Shown here: positions 47,546-57,780 of the stretch, piece by piece | Layout: each line of letters starts with the position of its first letter | Position numbering within the stretch: the stretch's first letter is position 1 | Assembly (NCBI RefSeq): GCF_000368085.1 | Contig: NZ_KB849239.1 | Coordinates: forward strand, 2,828,170-2,892,169 | From: Acinetobacter nosocomialis NIPH 2119 | GTDB lineage: Bacteria > Pseudomonadota > Gammaproteobacteria > Pseudomonadales > Moraxellaceae | Reading direction: 5' to 3' | DNA length: 64,000 nt | Notes under the pieces: model-generated | Database searches by the model: none | Told to the model about the DNA's origin: nothing | What the model saw: only the letters and a program-made list of their open reading frames with translations | Translations under genes and position numbers: made by a program

Positions 47546-49138
47546 TTAATCTTTCGATTCATCTTGTTCGATAGAAACAATATGAACTTTCTCGATCTTG
47601 TGGCCTTCCATGGTTACAACTTCAAAGCGATAACCATCCGCTTCAACAGTTTCACCATTTTCAGGTAAGCGACCTAAATGGAATAACAAATAACCCGATA
47701 AAGTAGAGTACTGTTCACTTTCATCTACCAAATCACGACCGAGTAAAAGCGATACATGACGAATATCGGTTGAACCTTCAAGTATTAAAGAACCATCTTC
47801 TAAGCTTTCAGCTGCTGCATCTAGTTCATCTTCATCAGGGAACTCACCCGCAATTGCTTCTAAAATATCAATTGGTGTCGCAATACCTTCAATTGAACCA
47901 TATTCATTTAGAACAATCGCCATTTGCAAAGGAGCCTGACGTAATTGTTCCATCACCATAAGCACTTGAGCATTTTCATGCACAATGACTGGCTCACGTA
48001 AGTACTTTTGAAAATCAACAACGCCTGTTTCAATGAAGCCATTTAGAACTTTATGCGTAAGCGCGATACCTTCAATATTATCAAGTTCACCACGAGCAAC
48101 AATTAAACGTGAATGTGTCATCGACATTAAGCGTTCTTTCAAAACTTCTGGTTCATCATCTAAGTCAATCCATTCAAGCTCAGGTCGTGGAGTCATCACC
48201 GACTTTACTGGGCGTTCAGATAACCCAAGTACGCCTTGTACAAGCACACTATGGTAAGCACCATTTTCTTCATCAAAGACTTCATCGGCAAAAGCTTGAG
48301 TAGCCAATACATCTTCTTTATCAGCCGTTTGGGCATCTGAAGTAGAACCGCTATTTTTACTGCCTAACATACGTAAAACCGCAGAAGCTGTGCGATAACG
48401 TAAATCTGTAGTCGTCACTAGCTTTTCTTGATTGCGACGCATGGTTTGGTTGATCATTTCGACTAAAATCGAGAAACCAATCGCAGCATATAAGTAACCC
48501 TTCGGAATATGGAAACCAAAACCTTCCACCACCAACGAGAAACCAATCATCATTAAGAAGCCAAGACACAGAATAACGACTGTTGGGTGCTTATTTACAA
48601 AGTCCATGAGTGGTCTTGAAGCCCACAGCATAATACCCACAGCAATCACAACAGCAACCATCATGATTGAAAGCTCTTTGACCATACCTACAGCAGTAAT
48701 TACGCTGTCTAGTGAGAATACGGCATCAAGCACTACAATCTGGACAATCACCATCCAGAACGCAGCATGAACTGGATTATCTTCTTTATGGAGCTGTTTA
48801 CCTTCCATGCGCTCATGCAATTCCATGGTGCCTTTAAATAACAAGAACACACCACCGAATAACAAGATCAAATCACGGCCAGAGAATGGATGGTCAAAAA
48901 TATGGAAAAGTGGTTGGGTGAGTGTCACAACCCAAGCAATTGAAGCTAACAGAATAAGACGCATTCCCAAAGCGAGTATTAAACCCACTATACGTGCCTT
49001 AGTACGTTGTTCTGGCGGTAACTTTTCAGCCAAAATAGCAATAAAGACGAGGTTATCGATCCCTAGTACGATTTCAAGAACAATTAATGTAGCTAAGCCT
49101 ACCCAAGCAGACGGATCAGACATCCATTCAAAGATCAT
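47546..49138 (-). CDS. TerC-domain membrane protein with CBS and CorC domains
   Basis: The 530-residue protein starts with a TerC domain of about seven transmembrane helices (1-240), including the acidic motif [11 protein letters not shown] and the second [19 protein letters not shown] pair follows (about 305-430) with [14 protein letters not shown], and then a CorC/HlyC transporter-associated domain (about 445-520). This layout matches E. coli YoaE/YegH. TerC proteins are linked to metal (Mn) efflux or metalation of exported proteins. No yybP-ykoY-type riboswitch was recognised upstream. Confidence 0.88.
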   Translation of the reverse strand: MIFEWMSDPSAWVGLATLIVLEIVLGIDNLVFIAILAEKLPPEQRTKARIVGLILALGMRLILLASIAWVVTLTQPLFHIFDHPFSGRDLILLFGGVFLLFKGTMELHERMEGKQLHKEDNPVHAAFWMVIVQIVVLDAVFSLDSVITAVGMVKELSIMMVAVVIAVGIMLWASRPLMDFVNKHPTVVILCLGFLMMIGFSLVVEGFGFHIPKGYLYAAIGFSILVEMINQTMRRNQEKLVTTTDLRYRTASAVLRMLGSKNSGSTSDAQTADKEDVLATQAFADEVFDEENGAYHSVLVQGVLGLSERPVKSVMTPRPELEWIDLDDEPEVLKERLMSMTHSRLIVARGELDNIEGIALTHKVLNGFIETGVVDFQKYLREPVIVHENAQVLMVMEQLRQAPLQMAIVLNEYGSIEGIATPIDILEAIAGEFPDEDELDAAAESLEDGSLILEGSTDIRHVSLLLGRDLVDESEQYSTLSGYLLFHLGRLPENGETVEADGYRFEVVTMEGHKIEKVHIVSIEQDESKD

Positions 49139-49464
49139 TGATCCTGCTCCTGTGCTGGGTGGATTTTATCTTTATTGGGCAACGCAACAGGCGTGCCTAG
49201 ACAAAGGGGGAATAATGTTTTTTTAGGACAAGAAATTAAAACGGAGCGACTACAACCACTACCCATATTTGTTCATATGTTGTTAAACGAATTTTCAGTA
49301 TAGGCAAGATTTAACATAAATTCATCATTTTTATTTGATCATTATATGTATTCACCAAACCCATACAAAACATGAATCTTTCCTATAAAACTGCTTATAA
49401 AGTTGTCATATTTTTTGCTTAGTGTAGACAAGAAATATGAACGTGATAAGGTGAAAATAAAGCA
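49139..49464. other. Divergent intergenic region between the TerC/CBS and LOG genes
   Basis: It holds promoters in both directions. A hairpin with GGC-ACGC / GCGT-GCC arms and one bulge (about 49178-49198) lies in the 5' leader of the minus-strand gene, followed by its AGGAG-type ribosome site. I see no riboswitch consensus or gene. Confidence 0.5.
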
Positions 49465-50088
49465 ATGAATAGCGTATTAACAATGGCAGTAAATGATTCA
49501 CCAATAACATCTGTAAAAACAACACAACCTCTTATTGCATTATATTGTGGCTCACGAGCAGGAAATAACCCGATTTATCGCGAAAAGGCAATTGAATTAG
49601 CCAGCGGAATTGCTGAACAAGGTTTTGGTTTGGTCTACGGCGGTGCCAGCATTGGTCTAATGGGACAAGTTGCAGAAAGCGTACTTGCGCATGGTGGAGA
49701 AGCTGTAGGTGTCATTCCTGAATTTATGCTTGATTATGAAGTGGCTCATGCTGGATTGACCGAACTGCATGTGGTCGAAACCATGCATGAACGTAAAGCC
49801 ATGATGGCAGAACGTGCGAGTGCTTTTATCGCACTACCTGGTGGTTTGGGAACATTCGAAGAAATTTTGGAAATTGCGACGTGGGGTCAACTCAATCAGC
49901 ATCAAAAACCTATGATTTTATATAACGTAAATGGTTTTTATAATGCATTAATTGCTCAGTTAGACCATGCTGTACAAGAAGGCTTCCTCCCTCTTCAGCA
50001 TCGAGCTAAATTAATTGTATGTGAAGAAATCGATCAAATTTATAACGTCATTAAAAATTTAAAAATGCCAAAAAGATTTGTTGTGTAA
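49465..50088 (+). CDS. LOG-family phosphoribohydrolase (TIGR00730 type)
   Basis: This is a 207-residue Rossmann-fold protein. CGSRAGNNPIYRE (about 28-40), MHERK (107-111, catalytic Arg110) and PGGLGTFEE (125-133) are the LOG signature. Family members release the base from nucleoside 5'-monophosphates, including cytokinin precursors. In bacteria without plant association the real role is probably purine-nucleotide salvage or stress related. Monocistronic, with a terminator after it. Confidence 0.9.
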   Translation: MNSVLTMAVNDSPITSVKTTQPLIALYCGSRAGNNPIYREKAIELASGIAEQGFGLVYGGASIGLMGQVAESVLAHGGEAVGVIPEFMLDYEVAHAGLTELHVVETMHERKAMMAERASAFIALPGGLGTFEEILEIATWGQLNQHQKPMILYNVNGFYNALIAQLDHAVQEGFLPLQHRAKLIVCEEIDQIYNVIKNLKMPKRFVV

Positions 50089-50103
50089 ACTCTCTTATCT
50101 CAA

Positions 50104-50130
50104 TAAAAAAGCGGTTCTTCCGCTTTTTTT
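50104..50130 (+). terminator. Terminator after the LOG gene
   Basis: AAAAAAGCGG (50105-50114) pairs with CCGCTTTTTT (50120-50129) around TTCTT. Confidence 0.82.
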
Positions 50131-50256
50131 GTTTTAACTATTTTCACCGTTGTCTTCAAAAGCAATTAGATTTAGTAAAGGGGTACTCAACATTGCCTTA
50201 CTCTTTTTACTTTCAATTTGTTTTACACTAAGCGAAAACGTTAATTTTCAAATGTT

Positions 50257-51648
50257 ATGAATGCCACGCCGACTCATCAAGCTTTGCAACCTGAATATCG
50301 CCTATTGGTTCTTTTGGTTTCCATTGGCTTTTTTATGCAGGCATTAGATACAACAATTGTAAATACAGCCATTCCTGCAATGGCACATCATTTAAATGAA
50401 GATCCATTACGTATGCATAGCGTGGTGGTAGCTTATGTTTTATCTGTGGCGGCCTGTATTCCTTTAAGTGGATGGTTGGCAGACCGCTTTGGTGTTAGAA
50501 ATACGTTTTTATCAGCAATTGTTATTTTTACGCTTGCATCTTTAGGTTGTGGTCTTTCTCAAAGCCTTAATGAACTTTTATTTTTCCGTGTCATTCAGGG
50601 CGTAGGGGGGGCATTATTACTCCCCGTTGGTCGTTTATCACTTTTAAAAATTATTCCCCGAACTCAGTTCCTAGCTGCCATGAGTCTTATGAGTCTGGCA
50701 GGTTTACTTGGTCCTTTGGCAGGTCCCACACTCGGAGGCTGGCTCGTTGAAGTTGCAACATGGCACTGGATTTTTCTTATTAATATTCCAATGGGTATAC
50801 TCGGTATATTAATGACATTAAAAGTCATGCCAAATGTAAAAGAACCTACAGTAAAATCCTTTGATCTTATTGGTTTTGTGCTCTTAGTCGTTGCAATGAT
50901 TGGCTGGTCTTTAGGTATTGAACATATTGCCTCGCCTGAATACTCCAAATGGTTCAGTATTTCACTGTTAGTGGTGGGAGTAATCGCAACGCTTTGGTAT
51001 GCCTATCATTCACATACACATCAAAATGCATTATTCCGTAGCCGTCTCTTTAGAAATAAAATTTATGCGATTGGTATTTTAGGTAATTTCTTCGCCCGCT
51101 TTGGTGGTAATGCCCTACCTTTTGTTTTACCACTCATGCTACAGGTCGCTTTTGGTTTTGAGCCATTCATTGCGGGATTAATGATGATTCCGCTAGTGTT
51201 AGGCTCGCTTTTCTCCAAGCCGATTGTTAGACCGATCATTCAGAAACTGGGTTATCGTCGTTTTCTGTTAATTAACACAACTTTAGTGGGACTATGTATT
51301 GGGTCTTTTGCAATTATGACTGTCGACACCCCAACTTGGTTTAGAGCTTTACACTTCTTCTTATTTGGTACATTAAACTCATTACAATTTGTAGGAATGA
51401 ATACGCTCACCTTAAAAGATTTGCCTCAGCAAGATGCGAGTAGTGGGAATAGTTTCTTATCAATGATTATGATGCTTTCAATGAGTATTGGTGTTGCGCT
51501 AGCAGGTACACTCATCAATGTATTTACCAATTACTATGGTACAGCCCATGTAACAACAGCGTTCCATGTCACCCTTATTTGTTTAGGGTGTATTAATGTC
51601 ATTACTGCGATTATCTTTTGGCAAATTCCAAAAAATACACCTGTGTAA
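50257..51648 (+). CDS. DHA2-family MFS exporter, MdtD-like
   Basis: This is a 463-residue drug:H+ antiporter-2 type protein with about fourteen hydrophobic segments. The opening IGFFMQALDTTIVNTAIPAMA carries the conserved acidic helix-1 motif, SGWLADRFGVRN is loop A, and VIQGVGGALLLPVGRL is the motif-B region. NTLTLKDLP...SSGNSFLSMIM is shared with E. coli MdtD. No partner membrane-fusion protein gene is adjacent. Export substrate unknown; MdtD itself has been linked to iron-citrate export. Confidence 0.85.
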   Translation: MNATPTHQALQPEYRLLVLLVSIGFFMQALDTTIVNTAIPAMAHHLNEDPLRMHSVVVAYVLSVAACIPLSGWLADRFGVRNTFLSAIVIFTLASLGCGLSQSLNELLFFRVIQGVGGALLLPVGRLSLLKIIPRTQFLAAMSLMSLAGLLGPLAGPTLGGWLVEVATWHWIFLINIPMGILGILMTLKVMPNVKEPTVKSFDLIGFVLLVVAMIGWSLGIEHIASPEYSKWFSISLLVVGVIATLWYAYHSHTHQNALFRSRLFRNKIYAIGILGNFFARFGGNALPFVLPLMLQVAFGFEPFIAGLMMIPLVLGSLFSKPIVRPIIQKLGYRRFLLINTTLVGLCIGSFAIMTVDTPTWFRALHFFLFGTLNSLQFVGMNTLTLKDLPQQDASSGNSFLSMIMMLSMSIGVALAGTLINVFTNYYGTAHVTTAFHVTLICLGCINVITAIIFWQIPKNTPV

Positions 51649-51725
51649 GCAGTTGCATTTTTAGCATGGTTTATATTTCTTAAATCACGCTATGATGTGG
51701 GCTTCATATCAATACTGAGTTTTGC

Positions 51726-52484
51726 ATGACCAAGCTGGCAAAAACCTTTTCTGCACCACGCTACAATACCCTAATTGGGATTGTTTTAGCTTGTGTTATG
51801 GGGGTTCTGACTTACTTCGGTCTGTTCTACCAACAAAAAGCAATCGCTCAAGATTACCCTGTTCAAGGCTTTGATATTTCTCATCATCAAGAAGATATCA
51901 ACTGGAAAAAAATATCCCCATAAAAATTCCAATTTGTTTATTTAAAAGCAACTGAAGGCGGTGATTATAAAGACCCAAAATTTCAAGAAAACTGGCTAAA
52001 AGCACGCGAACATGGATTTCATGTCGGGGCTTATCATTTTTATCGTTTATGCCGTGATGGTAAAACACAAGCTGAAAATTTTATTGCCACTGTGCCCAAC
52101 AAGACCGATGCCCTTCCCCCTGTTATTGATTTGGAATATGACGGCAACTGTATTAATGCGCACACCAAAGAACAACTACTTAAAGAAATAGGCATCATGC
52201 ATGACCGCTTAAAACAGCATTATGGTAAACAGCCTATCTTTTATATTTCCAAAACTTTTTACCACATTGTATTAATAGGTAGTTTCCCTAATACACCTCT
52301 GTGGGTCAGAGATTACGAAGGAAAACCTGAGCTTAAAGACAAAAGAAAATGGCTCTTTTGGCAACATAGTAATCAAGGTAAAATTGAAGGTATGACCAAG
52401 CCAGTAGACTTAAATGTTTATGAGGGTTCAGTCAAAGAATGGCACCAATTTTTACAGCAGCAAGGCATCGTGAAAGCACAATAA
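51726..52484 (+). pseudogene. GH25 muramidase gene interrupted by one in-frame stop
   Basis: One 253-codon frame encodes an N-terminal membrane anchor (about 15-38) and a GH25 lysozyme domain, QGFDISHHQEDINWKKISP...DLEYDGNC. It is broken by a TAA at 51921-51923 (codon 66). Before and after the stop the frame and homology are continuous (…ISP-stop-KFQFVYLKATEGG…), so a single CAA-to-TAA change is the simplest cause. The catalytic Asp in GFDISHH lies before the stop and the DLE pair after it, so neither fragment is likely to be active. dinB starts one base after its end. Confidence 0.85.
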
Positions 52485-52485
52485 T

Positions 52486-53541
52486 ATGCGCAAAATCATT
52501 CATATCGATATGGATGCCTTTTATGCATCAGTCGAATTGCGAGAACGTCCTGATCTAAAGCATCTGCCCGTCGTTATATCTTCACATCATCCGCGCGCTG
52601 TTATTGCGGCAGCTTCTTACCCTGCCCGTGAGTTTGGCTTACGCTCTGCTATGTCTATGAGCCAAGCCAGAAAACTATGTCCTCAAGTTGTTATTATTGA
52701 ACCTAATTTTGAAAAATATCGTGCTATCTCGGCTCAAATTCATAGCATTTTTCAACAATACACTACTCTTATTGAACCTTTATCTTTAGATGAAGCATAC
52801 CTTGATGTCACTGAAAATTTAAAACAAATCGCGAGTGCGACCGAAGTGGCCATGCATATTCGGGAAGATATTTTCAGGCTAACAGGACTAACAGCTTCGG
52901 CTGGTGTAGCACCCAATAAATTCTTGGCAAAAGTTGCGTCCGATTGGAATAAACCGAATGGCCTGTTTGTGATAAAGCCCTCTCAGGTGGCCAATTTCAT
53001 TCAAGACTTGCCCTTAAAAAAAATTCCGGGGGTCGGTAAAGTTACCCAAGAAAAACTCCAACAGCTTGAGTTACATACGCTGGGTGACTTACAAAAAATT
53101 GAAGAAGCTGTTTTAGTTCACCACTTTGGTAAATATGGGCAACAGCTTTATTTATACGCTCAAGGCATCGATAACCGGCCCGTTCAAGCTGAACGTGCTC
53201 GTCAGCAAATTTCAAAAGAAACCACATTTGATAGTGACTTTACTTTAGCCCAGTGCCAACCCTACTGGCATGGCCTAGCCGAAAAAGTCTGGCAAAGCTT
53301 AGAGAAAAAGCAACTTAATGCTCGTGGTGTAAATATTAAGCTCAAACTCAAAAATTTCCAGACACTCCAACACAGTAAAAGTTTTAAGAACCCAATTCAT
53401 TCTCAACAAGACCTCATTCAAGTTTTATTCTTACTTTTAAATGAGATGCATATTCCCGAAAACTTCCAATTTCGGCTGATTGGTATTGGAGTTTATCAAT
53501 TACAGACCAAAGCTGACGACTTTCAGTTGTCATTATGGTAA
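52486..53541 (+). CDS. dinB: DNA polymerase IV
   Basis: This Y-family translesion polymerase tolerates damaged template and can promote mutation. The 351-residue protein has the metal-binding opening [13 protein letters not shown] (Asp8) and the second acidic site SLDEAYLDV near 101-109. The finger/thumb region has a helix-hairpin-helix ([12 protein letters not shown]), and a little-finger domain follows. The C-terminal clamp-binding peptide is probably FQLSLW at the very end. It begins immediately after the GH25 pseudogene, likely in one transcript. Confidence 0.95.
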   Translation: MRKIIHIDMDAFYASVELRERPDLKHLPVVISSHHPRAVIAAASYPAREFGLRSAMSMSQARKLCPQVVIIEPNFEKYRAISAQIHSIFQQYTTLIEPLSLDEAYLDVTENLKQIASATEVAMHIREDIFRLTGLTASAGVAPNKFLAKVASDWNKPNGLFVIKPSQVANFIQDLPLKKIPGVGKVTQEKLQQLELHTLGDLQKIEEAVLVHHFGKYGQQLYLYAQGIDNRPVQAERARQQISKETTFDSDFTLAQCQPYWHGLAEKVWQSLEKKQLNARGVNIKLKLKNFQTLQHSKSFKNPIHSQQDLIQVLFLLLNEMHIPENFQFRLIGIGVYQLQTKADDFQLSLW

Positions 53542-53862
53542 GTGTTGTTTTTTTATACAAAAGAACAACTTTTAAACAAAATCTATTCCCTTTTGCTCAA
53601 AGTTTGAAGTAATCTAATCAGCGCATATTCATTACCCATGTATTTGCAACATGTCAAAAACAACCTTTATTTTTGGCATATCGTCCTGTGATTGGCGCGA
53701 CGACCAAATCCGAATATTACAGGGCACTTAAAGTACATGGAGCTTGCCCATTCTTATAAATCACAACAATAATCTACCCAAATTCTTTTGCACTTGCTTG
53801 CACCTGCCTACTAACTCTTCATAAAATCGAACTATTCACTAAAGAAACTTTAGAGCATATTT
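53542..53862. other. Intergenic region between dinB and the RidA gene
   Basis: No RNA or repeat recognised. The stretch 53690-53760 is less AT-rich than its flanks and contains short frames of about 25-30 codons without homology I know. It could be a remnant of a lost gene or simple promoter DNA for ridA. Confidence 0.4.
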
Positions 53863-54216
53863 ATGACGGTAAAACGATTACACGTAACTTCAAGATATTG
53901 TGAAGTAGCAATTTCGGGTAATTTGGTTCATTTAGCAGGACAGCTCGCTGATGATACCAGCGTGGACATTACAGCGCAGACCCAACAAACTTTAGACAAT
54001 ATTGATCGCTTACTTGCTGAAGCTGGTACGGACAAGAGTCATATTCTTTCTGTCATGATTTTTCTAAAAGATATTGAAACGGATTATGCGGCTATGAATG
54101 CTGTATGGGATGCATGGATTAGCAAAGAGCATCCGCCTGCTCGTACTTGTGTGGAGTCTAAACTTTATGCACCTGATGTACTGGTAGAAATGACTGTCGT
54201 TGCAGTACTTCCTTAA
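53863..54216 (+). CDS. RidA/YjgF family reactive-intermediate deaminase
   Basis: This is a 117-residue trimeric RidA-type protein, which hydrolyses reactive enamines/imines. Visible are the HLAGQLADD strand region, the helix SHILSVMIFLKD, and the conserved catalytic Arg in PPARTCVES with the final VEMTVVAVLP strand. It is not next to PLP-enzyme genes, so a RidA-subfamily assignment is uncertain. Confidence 0.9.
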   Translation: MTVKRLHVTSRYCEVAISGNLVHLAGQLADDTSVDITAQTQQTLDNIDRLLAEAGTDKSHILSVMIFLKDIETDYAAMNAVWDAWISKEHPPARTCVESKLYAPDVLVEMTVVAVLP

Positions 54217-54238
54217 TTCTCTTTGATTTTAATTAATA

Positions 54239-54280
54239 AAAAAACTGAGCAATATTGATTAAGATAGTGCTCAGTTTTTT
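54239..54280 (+). terminator. Terminator after the RidA gene
   Basis: AAAACTGAGC (54241-54250) pairs with GCTCAGTTTT (54269-54278) across an 18-nt loop and runs into further T. Confidence 0.8.
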
Positions 54281-54370
54281 ATGTTTTTAGAAATTTTAAT
54301 TTCAGCATTTTATTCAAATCTTCTTTAATGAGCCCTAAAATTAAATTGCTATAACATCTAGTTATAACTT

Positions 54371-54871
54371 TTAAGACTTCACGAAAGCATTTGAAATTCT
54401 CTCTAACTGAGGTGTGGCAGGTAAAGTTGCCATCTCCGATTCAGGAGTTAATAAATCTCTTCTTAAGTCATGATAATCAGGCACACTGCTATAACGAAGT
54501 ACACGATACCCTGCAAGTTGTAATAAACGGCGCTCATATTGCTGATGTGCTCGACGTAGCCCATTTTCCTCAAGCATAACCACCACAAAAACCTGATAAT
54601 TTTGATCAAGTACAACAAAGTCAGCCGTCATATTCTGATATTTGCGGCGAGTATGAGCATATTTAGTCGTTAATAAGGCATCAAATGAAACATGAGCTAA
54701 TACAGTAAATTTAGGCAATACTGTTTGTAAGCGGGTTAGTGTCATTTGTTCATGACTACTTAACACGGCGCGACGCTTTAAAGCACTGTCTTGTTGGTGC
54801 TTTCTTGAGAGACTTTTCACTGCCATCACGACAGTCAAAAAGAGTAATAAGATCGTAATTAAATAGTACAT
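54371..54871 (-). CDS. DUF2726 domain protein with N-terminal membrane anchor
   Basis: This is a 166-residue protein. One hydrophobic helix (3-19) precedes a DUF2726 domain (about 45-150) with FTVLAHVSFDALL, DFVVLDQNYQVFVVVMLEE and the RRLLQLAGYRVLRYSS block. That layout resembles restriction-endonuclease-like (PD-(D/E)xK type) folds found in DUF2726. Function unknown. Confidence 0.8.
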   Translation of the reverse strand: MYYLITILLLFLTVVMAVKSLSRKHQQDSALKRRAVLSSHEQMTLTRLQTVLPKFTVLAHVSFDALLTTKYAHTRRKYQNMTADFVVLDQNYQVFVVVMLEENGLRRAHQQYERRLLQLAGYRVLRYSSVPDYHDLRRDLLTPESEMATLPATPQLERISNAFVKS

Positions 54872-55186
54872 GGGTCCAATCCTTTAAGTTTTTTATAATG
54901 ATTTTGCTAGATCACGCTTTGTTTTAATTGATAACGACATAGCCGTTTTTTTAAAAGGTTCACTTAGTAATTTCACTTGTAGTTATCAAGCTTGGCTTAA
55001 ATTTAGCCACCCTCATATTATTTATAATCATAGAGTCAGCAACAATCAAGTGCAGTTCGTCAGATTTTTAGAATTTATCATTTTTCATTACATTTTTTAG
55101 GTTAAAAATTCTCAAAAATCTCACTATACGATTTAAATCCCCTCTTCAAAAATAAAAAAGGCTCTGTTTAAGAGCCTTTTTTATCA
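54872..55186. other. Intergenic region between the DUF2726 and YgiQ genes
   Basis: AT-rich, with the DUF2726-gene promoter side on the left and the YgiQ terminator on the right. Nothing else stands out on either strand. Confidence 0.5.
55152..55182. terminator. Terminator of the YgiQ gene
   Basis: GGCTCT (55160-55165) pairs with AGAGCC (55171-55176) around GTTTA, flanked by six A and six T. Confidence 0.88.
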
Positions 55187-57565
55187 TTATCCACGAGCTT
55201 TGGATTTTGGTTTACTTTTGCCACCAAATGGTCTCTTCTCACCTGTTTCACGAGGAGGTAAACCCGTATGTTGAGTAAGTACCTGACCTTTTTGTGGACG
55301 CTTGTGATTTGAATGATTATTCGTTTGCTGGTTATTTCGTTTAACTGAGTCACCTGCTGTAGACGAATTTTTCTTACGGGCAGATTTATATTCCCCTTCA
55401 GTACCTTTTGGCTGATAAGTCGGAATTAAATGCTGCTTTGAATTACCAATTAAATCGGCACGGCCCATTTCTTTTAAGGCTTCACGAAGTAATGGCCAGT
55501 TATTTGGATCATGGTAACGTAAGAATGCTTTATGCAAACGACGACGTTTTTCACCTTTTACAATATCAACTTTTTCAGTATAGCGAGCGACTTTAGCAAG
55601 CGGGTTTTTACCCGAATAATACATCGTTGTTGCAGTTGCCATTGGTGAAGGATAGAAAGTCTGTACCTGATCGGCACGGAAACCATTCTTTTTCAACCAA
55701 ATAGCAAGGTGCATCATGTCATAATCTGAAGTACCCGGATGCGCAGCAATAAAGTAAGGAATTAGATATTGCTCTTTTCCTGCTTCTTTACTGAAACGAT
55801 CAAACATTTGTTTAAAACGATCATACGTACCAATACCCGGTTTCATCATCTTAGATAGCGGGCCTTGCTCAGTATGTTCAGGAGCAATTTTTAAATAACC
55901 ACCCACGTGGTGTTGCACCAGCTCTTTGACATATTCAGGGTTCAATACTGCAAGGTCATAACGTAAACCTGAACCAATCAGAATCTTCTTCACACCTTTA
56001 ATTTCGCGCGCTTTACGGTAAAGCTGCACTAATGGCGCATGATCGGTATGCAAGTTTTGACAAACGCCCGGATAAACACAAGAAGGTTTACGACAGTTCT
56101 TCTCAATTTCTGGGTCTTTACAGTGCAAACGGTACATGTTTGCCGTTGGGCCACCTAAGTCAGAAATAATACCTGTGAAGTTTGGTGCTGTATCACGGAT
56201 TTTTTCAATCTCACGTAAGATCGAATCTTCCGAACGGTTTTGGATAATACGACCTTCATGTTCTGTAATTGAACAGAACGTACAACCACCAAAACAGCCA
56301 CGCATAATGTTGACCGAGAATTTGATCATATCAAATGCAGGGAAACGAGCATCACCATAAGTAGGATGTGGCAACCGTGCATAAGGTAAATCAAACACAT
56401 AATCCATTTCCTCAGTCGTTAGAGGAATTGGAGGTGGGTTAATCCAGACATCTCGTTCACCATGGCGTTGCACCAATGCACGGGCATTACCGGGATTAGT
56501 TTCAAGGTGCAAAATACGGTTTGCATGCGCATACAGCACTTGATCATTTGCCACTTCTTCAAAAGAAGGTAAACGAATGACCGCTAACTCTCGTGGTGGT
56601 AATTTGTGTTTAATTGCTTTTGATTGCGCAGGCTTTAGTTGAACAATTTGAGTGTCGTCATCTAGTTTATCGCCTTCACGTACAATCGGATTTGCAACAA
56701 TCTCTTTTTGGAAATTTTGATATTGAGCTAAAGAGTTACCTTTTTCTTTCTCAACCTCACAGCCATCAATATCTTCAGTCATGACATAAGGGTTAATAAT
56801 TGGGTCAACACGCCCAATCGTATCTACGTCATTACTGGCAATTTCAACAAATTTTGCTTTAGATGCTCTGTTATTTTTATTAATAATAAATGCTGTCCCA
56901 CGAACATCTGTAATCTCGTGGATTTTTTCACCTTTAGCCAAACGGTGCATTACGTCAATAATGGCACGTTCACCATTACCATACATCAGCATATCGGCTT
57001 TTGAGTCCATTAAAATTGAACGACGCACTTTATCTGACCAATAATCATAGTGCGCGATACGACGTAAACTGCCCTCAATCCCACCTAATAATACTGGTAC
57101 ATCTGGGAATGCTTCACGACAACGTTGGCAATATACTGTTGCAGCACGGTCAGGACGTTTGTTCGGTTCATTATTTGGGGAATAAGCATCATCCGAACGG
57201 ATTTTACGATCTGCCGTATAACGGTTAATCATCGAATCCATATTACCTGCGGTTACACCCCAAGCAATCGTTGGCTTACCTAAAACACGGAAGCTTTCAA
57301 CGTTGGTCCAGTCGGGTTGCGCAATAATTCCGACACGGAAACCTTGTGCTTCAAGTACACGTCCAATCACACCCGACACAAATGATGGGTGGTCAATATA
57401 AGCATCACCACAGACTAAAATAAAGTCACACGCATCCCAGCCGAGTTGGTCCATTTCTTCTCGTGACATCGGCAAAAATGGCGCTGGTTCAAAACACGAC
57501 GCCCAATATTTGTCGTAATCAAACAGCGCTTTTGGCGCAGTTTGCATGGTATAAGCGGTAGACAT
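55187..57565 (-). CDS. YgiQ family radical SAM protein
   Basis: This is a 792-residue protein. Its N-terminal domain (about 1-370) starts near [19 protein letters not shown]. The radical-SAM cysteine motif [11 protein letters not shown] (about 416-426) binds the 4Fe-4S cluster. Additional cysteines [13 protein letters not shown] suggest a second site. The C-terminal tail (about 715-792) is low-complexity, basic and Asn/Lys-rich. Reaction and substrate of YgiQ are unknown. Monocistronic, with a terminator. Confidence 0.92.
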   Translation of the reverse strand: MSTAYTMQTAPKALFDYDKYWASCFEPAPFLPMSREEMDQLGWDACDFILVCGDAYIDHPSFVSGVIGRVLEAQGFRVGIIAQPDWTNVESFRVLGKPTIAWGVTAGNMDSMINRYTADRKIRSDDAYSPNNEPNKRPDRAATVYCQRCREAFPDVPVLLGGIEGSLRRIAHYDYWSDKVRRSILMDSKADMLMYGNGERAIIDVMHRLAKGEKIHEITDVRGTAFIINKNNRASKAKFVEIASNDVDTIGRVDPIINPYVMTEDIDGCEVEKEKGNSLAQYQNFQKEIVANPIVREGDKLDDDTQIVQLKPAQSKAIKHKLPPRELAVIRLPSFEEVANDQVLYAHANRILHLETNPGNARALVQRHGERDVWINPPPIPLTTEEMDYVFDLPYARLPHPTYGDARFPAFDMIKFSVNIMRGCFGGCTFCSITEHEGRIIQNRSEDSILREIEKIRDTAPNFTGIISDLGGPTANMYRLHCKDPEIEKNCRKPSCVYPGVCQNLHTDHAPLVQLYRKAREIKGVKKILIGSGLRYDLAVLNPEYVKELVQHHVGGYLKIAPEHTEQGPLSKMMKPGIGTYDRFKQMFDRFSKEAGKEQYLIPYFIAAHPGTSDYDMMHLAIWLKKNGFRADQVQTFYPSPMATATTMYYSGKNPLAKVARYTEKVDIVKGEKRRRLHKAFLRYHDPNNWPLLREALKEMGRADLIGNSKQHLIPTYQPKGTEGEYKSARKKNSSTAGDSVKRNNQQTNNHSNHKRPQKGQVLTQHTGLPPRETGEKRPFGGKSKPKSKARG

Positions 57566-57730
57566 GGCTTGCGAATCTCGGCTAGCAGATGAAGGAGAGA
57601 CATCTAAAGATGAAAGCCGATCATTTTAACATGAATTTCATTCATTTTCCTTGTTTATAAAACATACGAAAACAATAATATAGAAATTAATTTGATTAAA
57701 GTTTATCCAATATTTTATTCTCGGAATAAA

Positions 57731-57754
57731 TACGGCGGAATAAAATCCGCCGTA
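57731..57754 (-). terminator. Hairpin terminator of the phytase-like lipoprotein gene
   Basis: TACGGCGGA (57731-57739) pairs perfectly with TCCGCCGTA (57746-57754). The minus-strand T-run is short (TTTATT). Confidence 0.65.
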
Positions 57755-57780
57755 GTCTTAACACAATTTATTTATAGGCA

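Noticed and set aside
48807..49226. A 139-codon plus-strand frame opposite the TerC/CBS gene
   Set aside because: It is antisense to conserved transmembrane segments and has no homology or start signal; treated as a shadow.
49139..49464. yybP-ykoY manganese riboswitch ahead of the TerC-type gene
   Set aside because: The family is often preceded by one, but I could not find the conserved core motifs here.
51726..51923. A separate 65-residue protein followed by an independent gene at 52092
   Set aside because: Both lie in the same frame and join into one GH25 domain across a single TAA, so one broken gene explains them better.
53651..53780. Short frames of 25-30 codons between dinB and ridA
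   Set aside because: No ribosome site of quality and no homology; recorded only as an intergenic observation.
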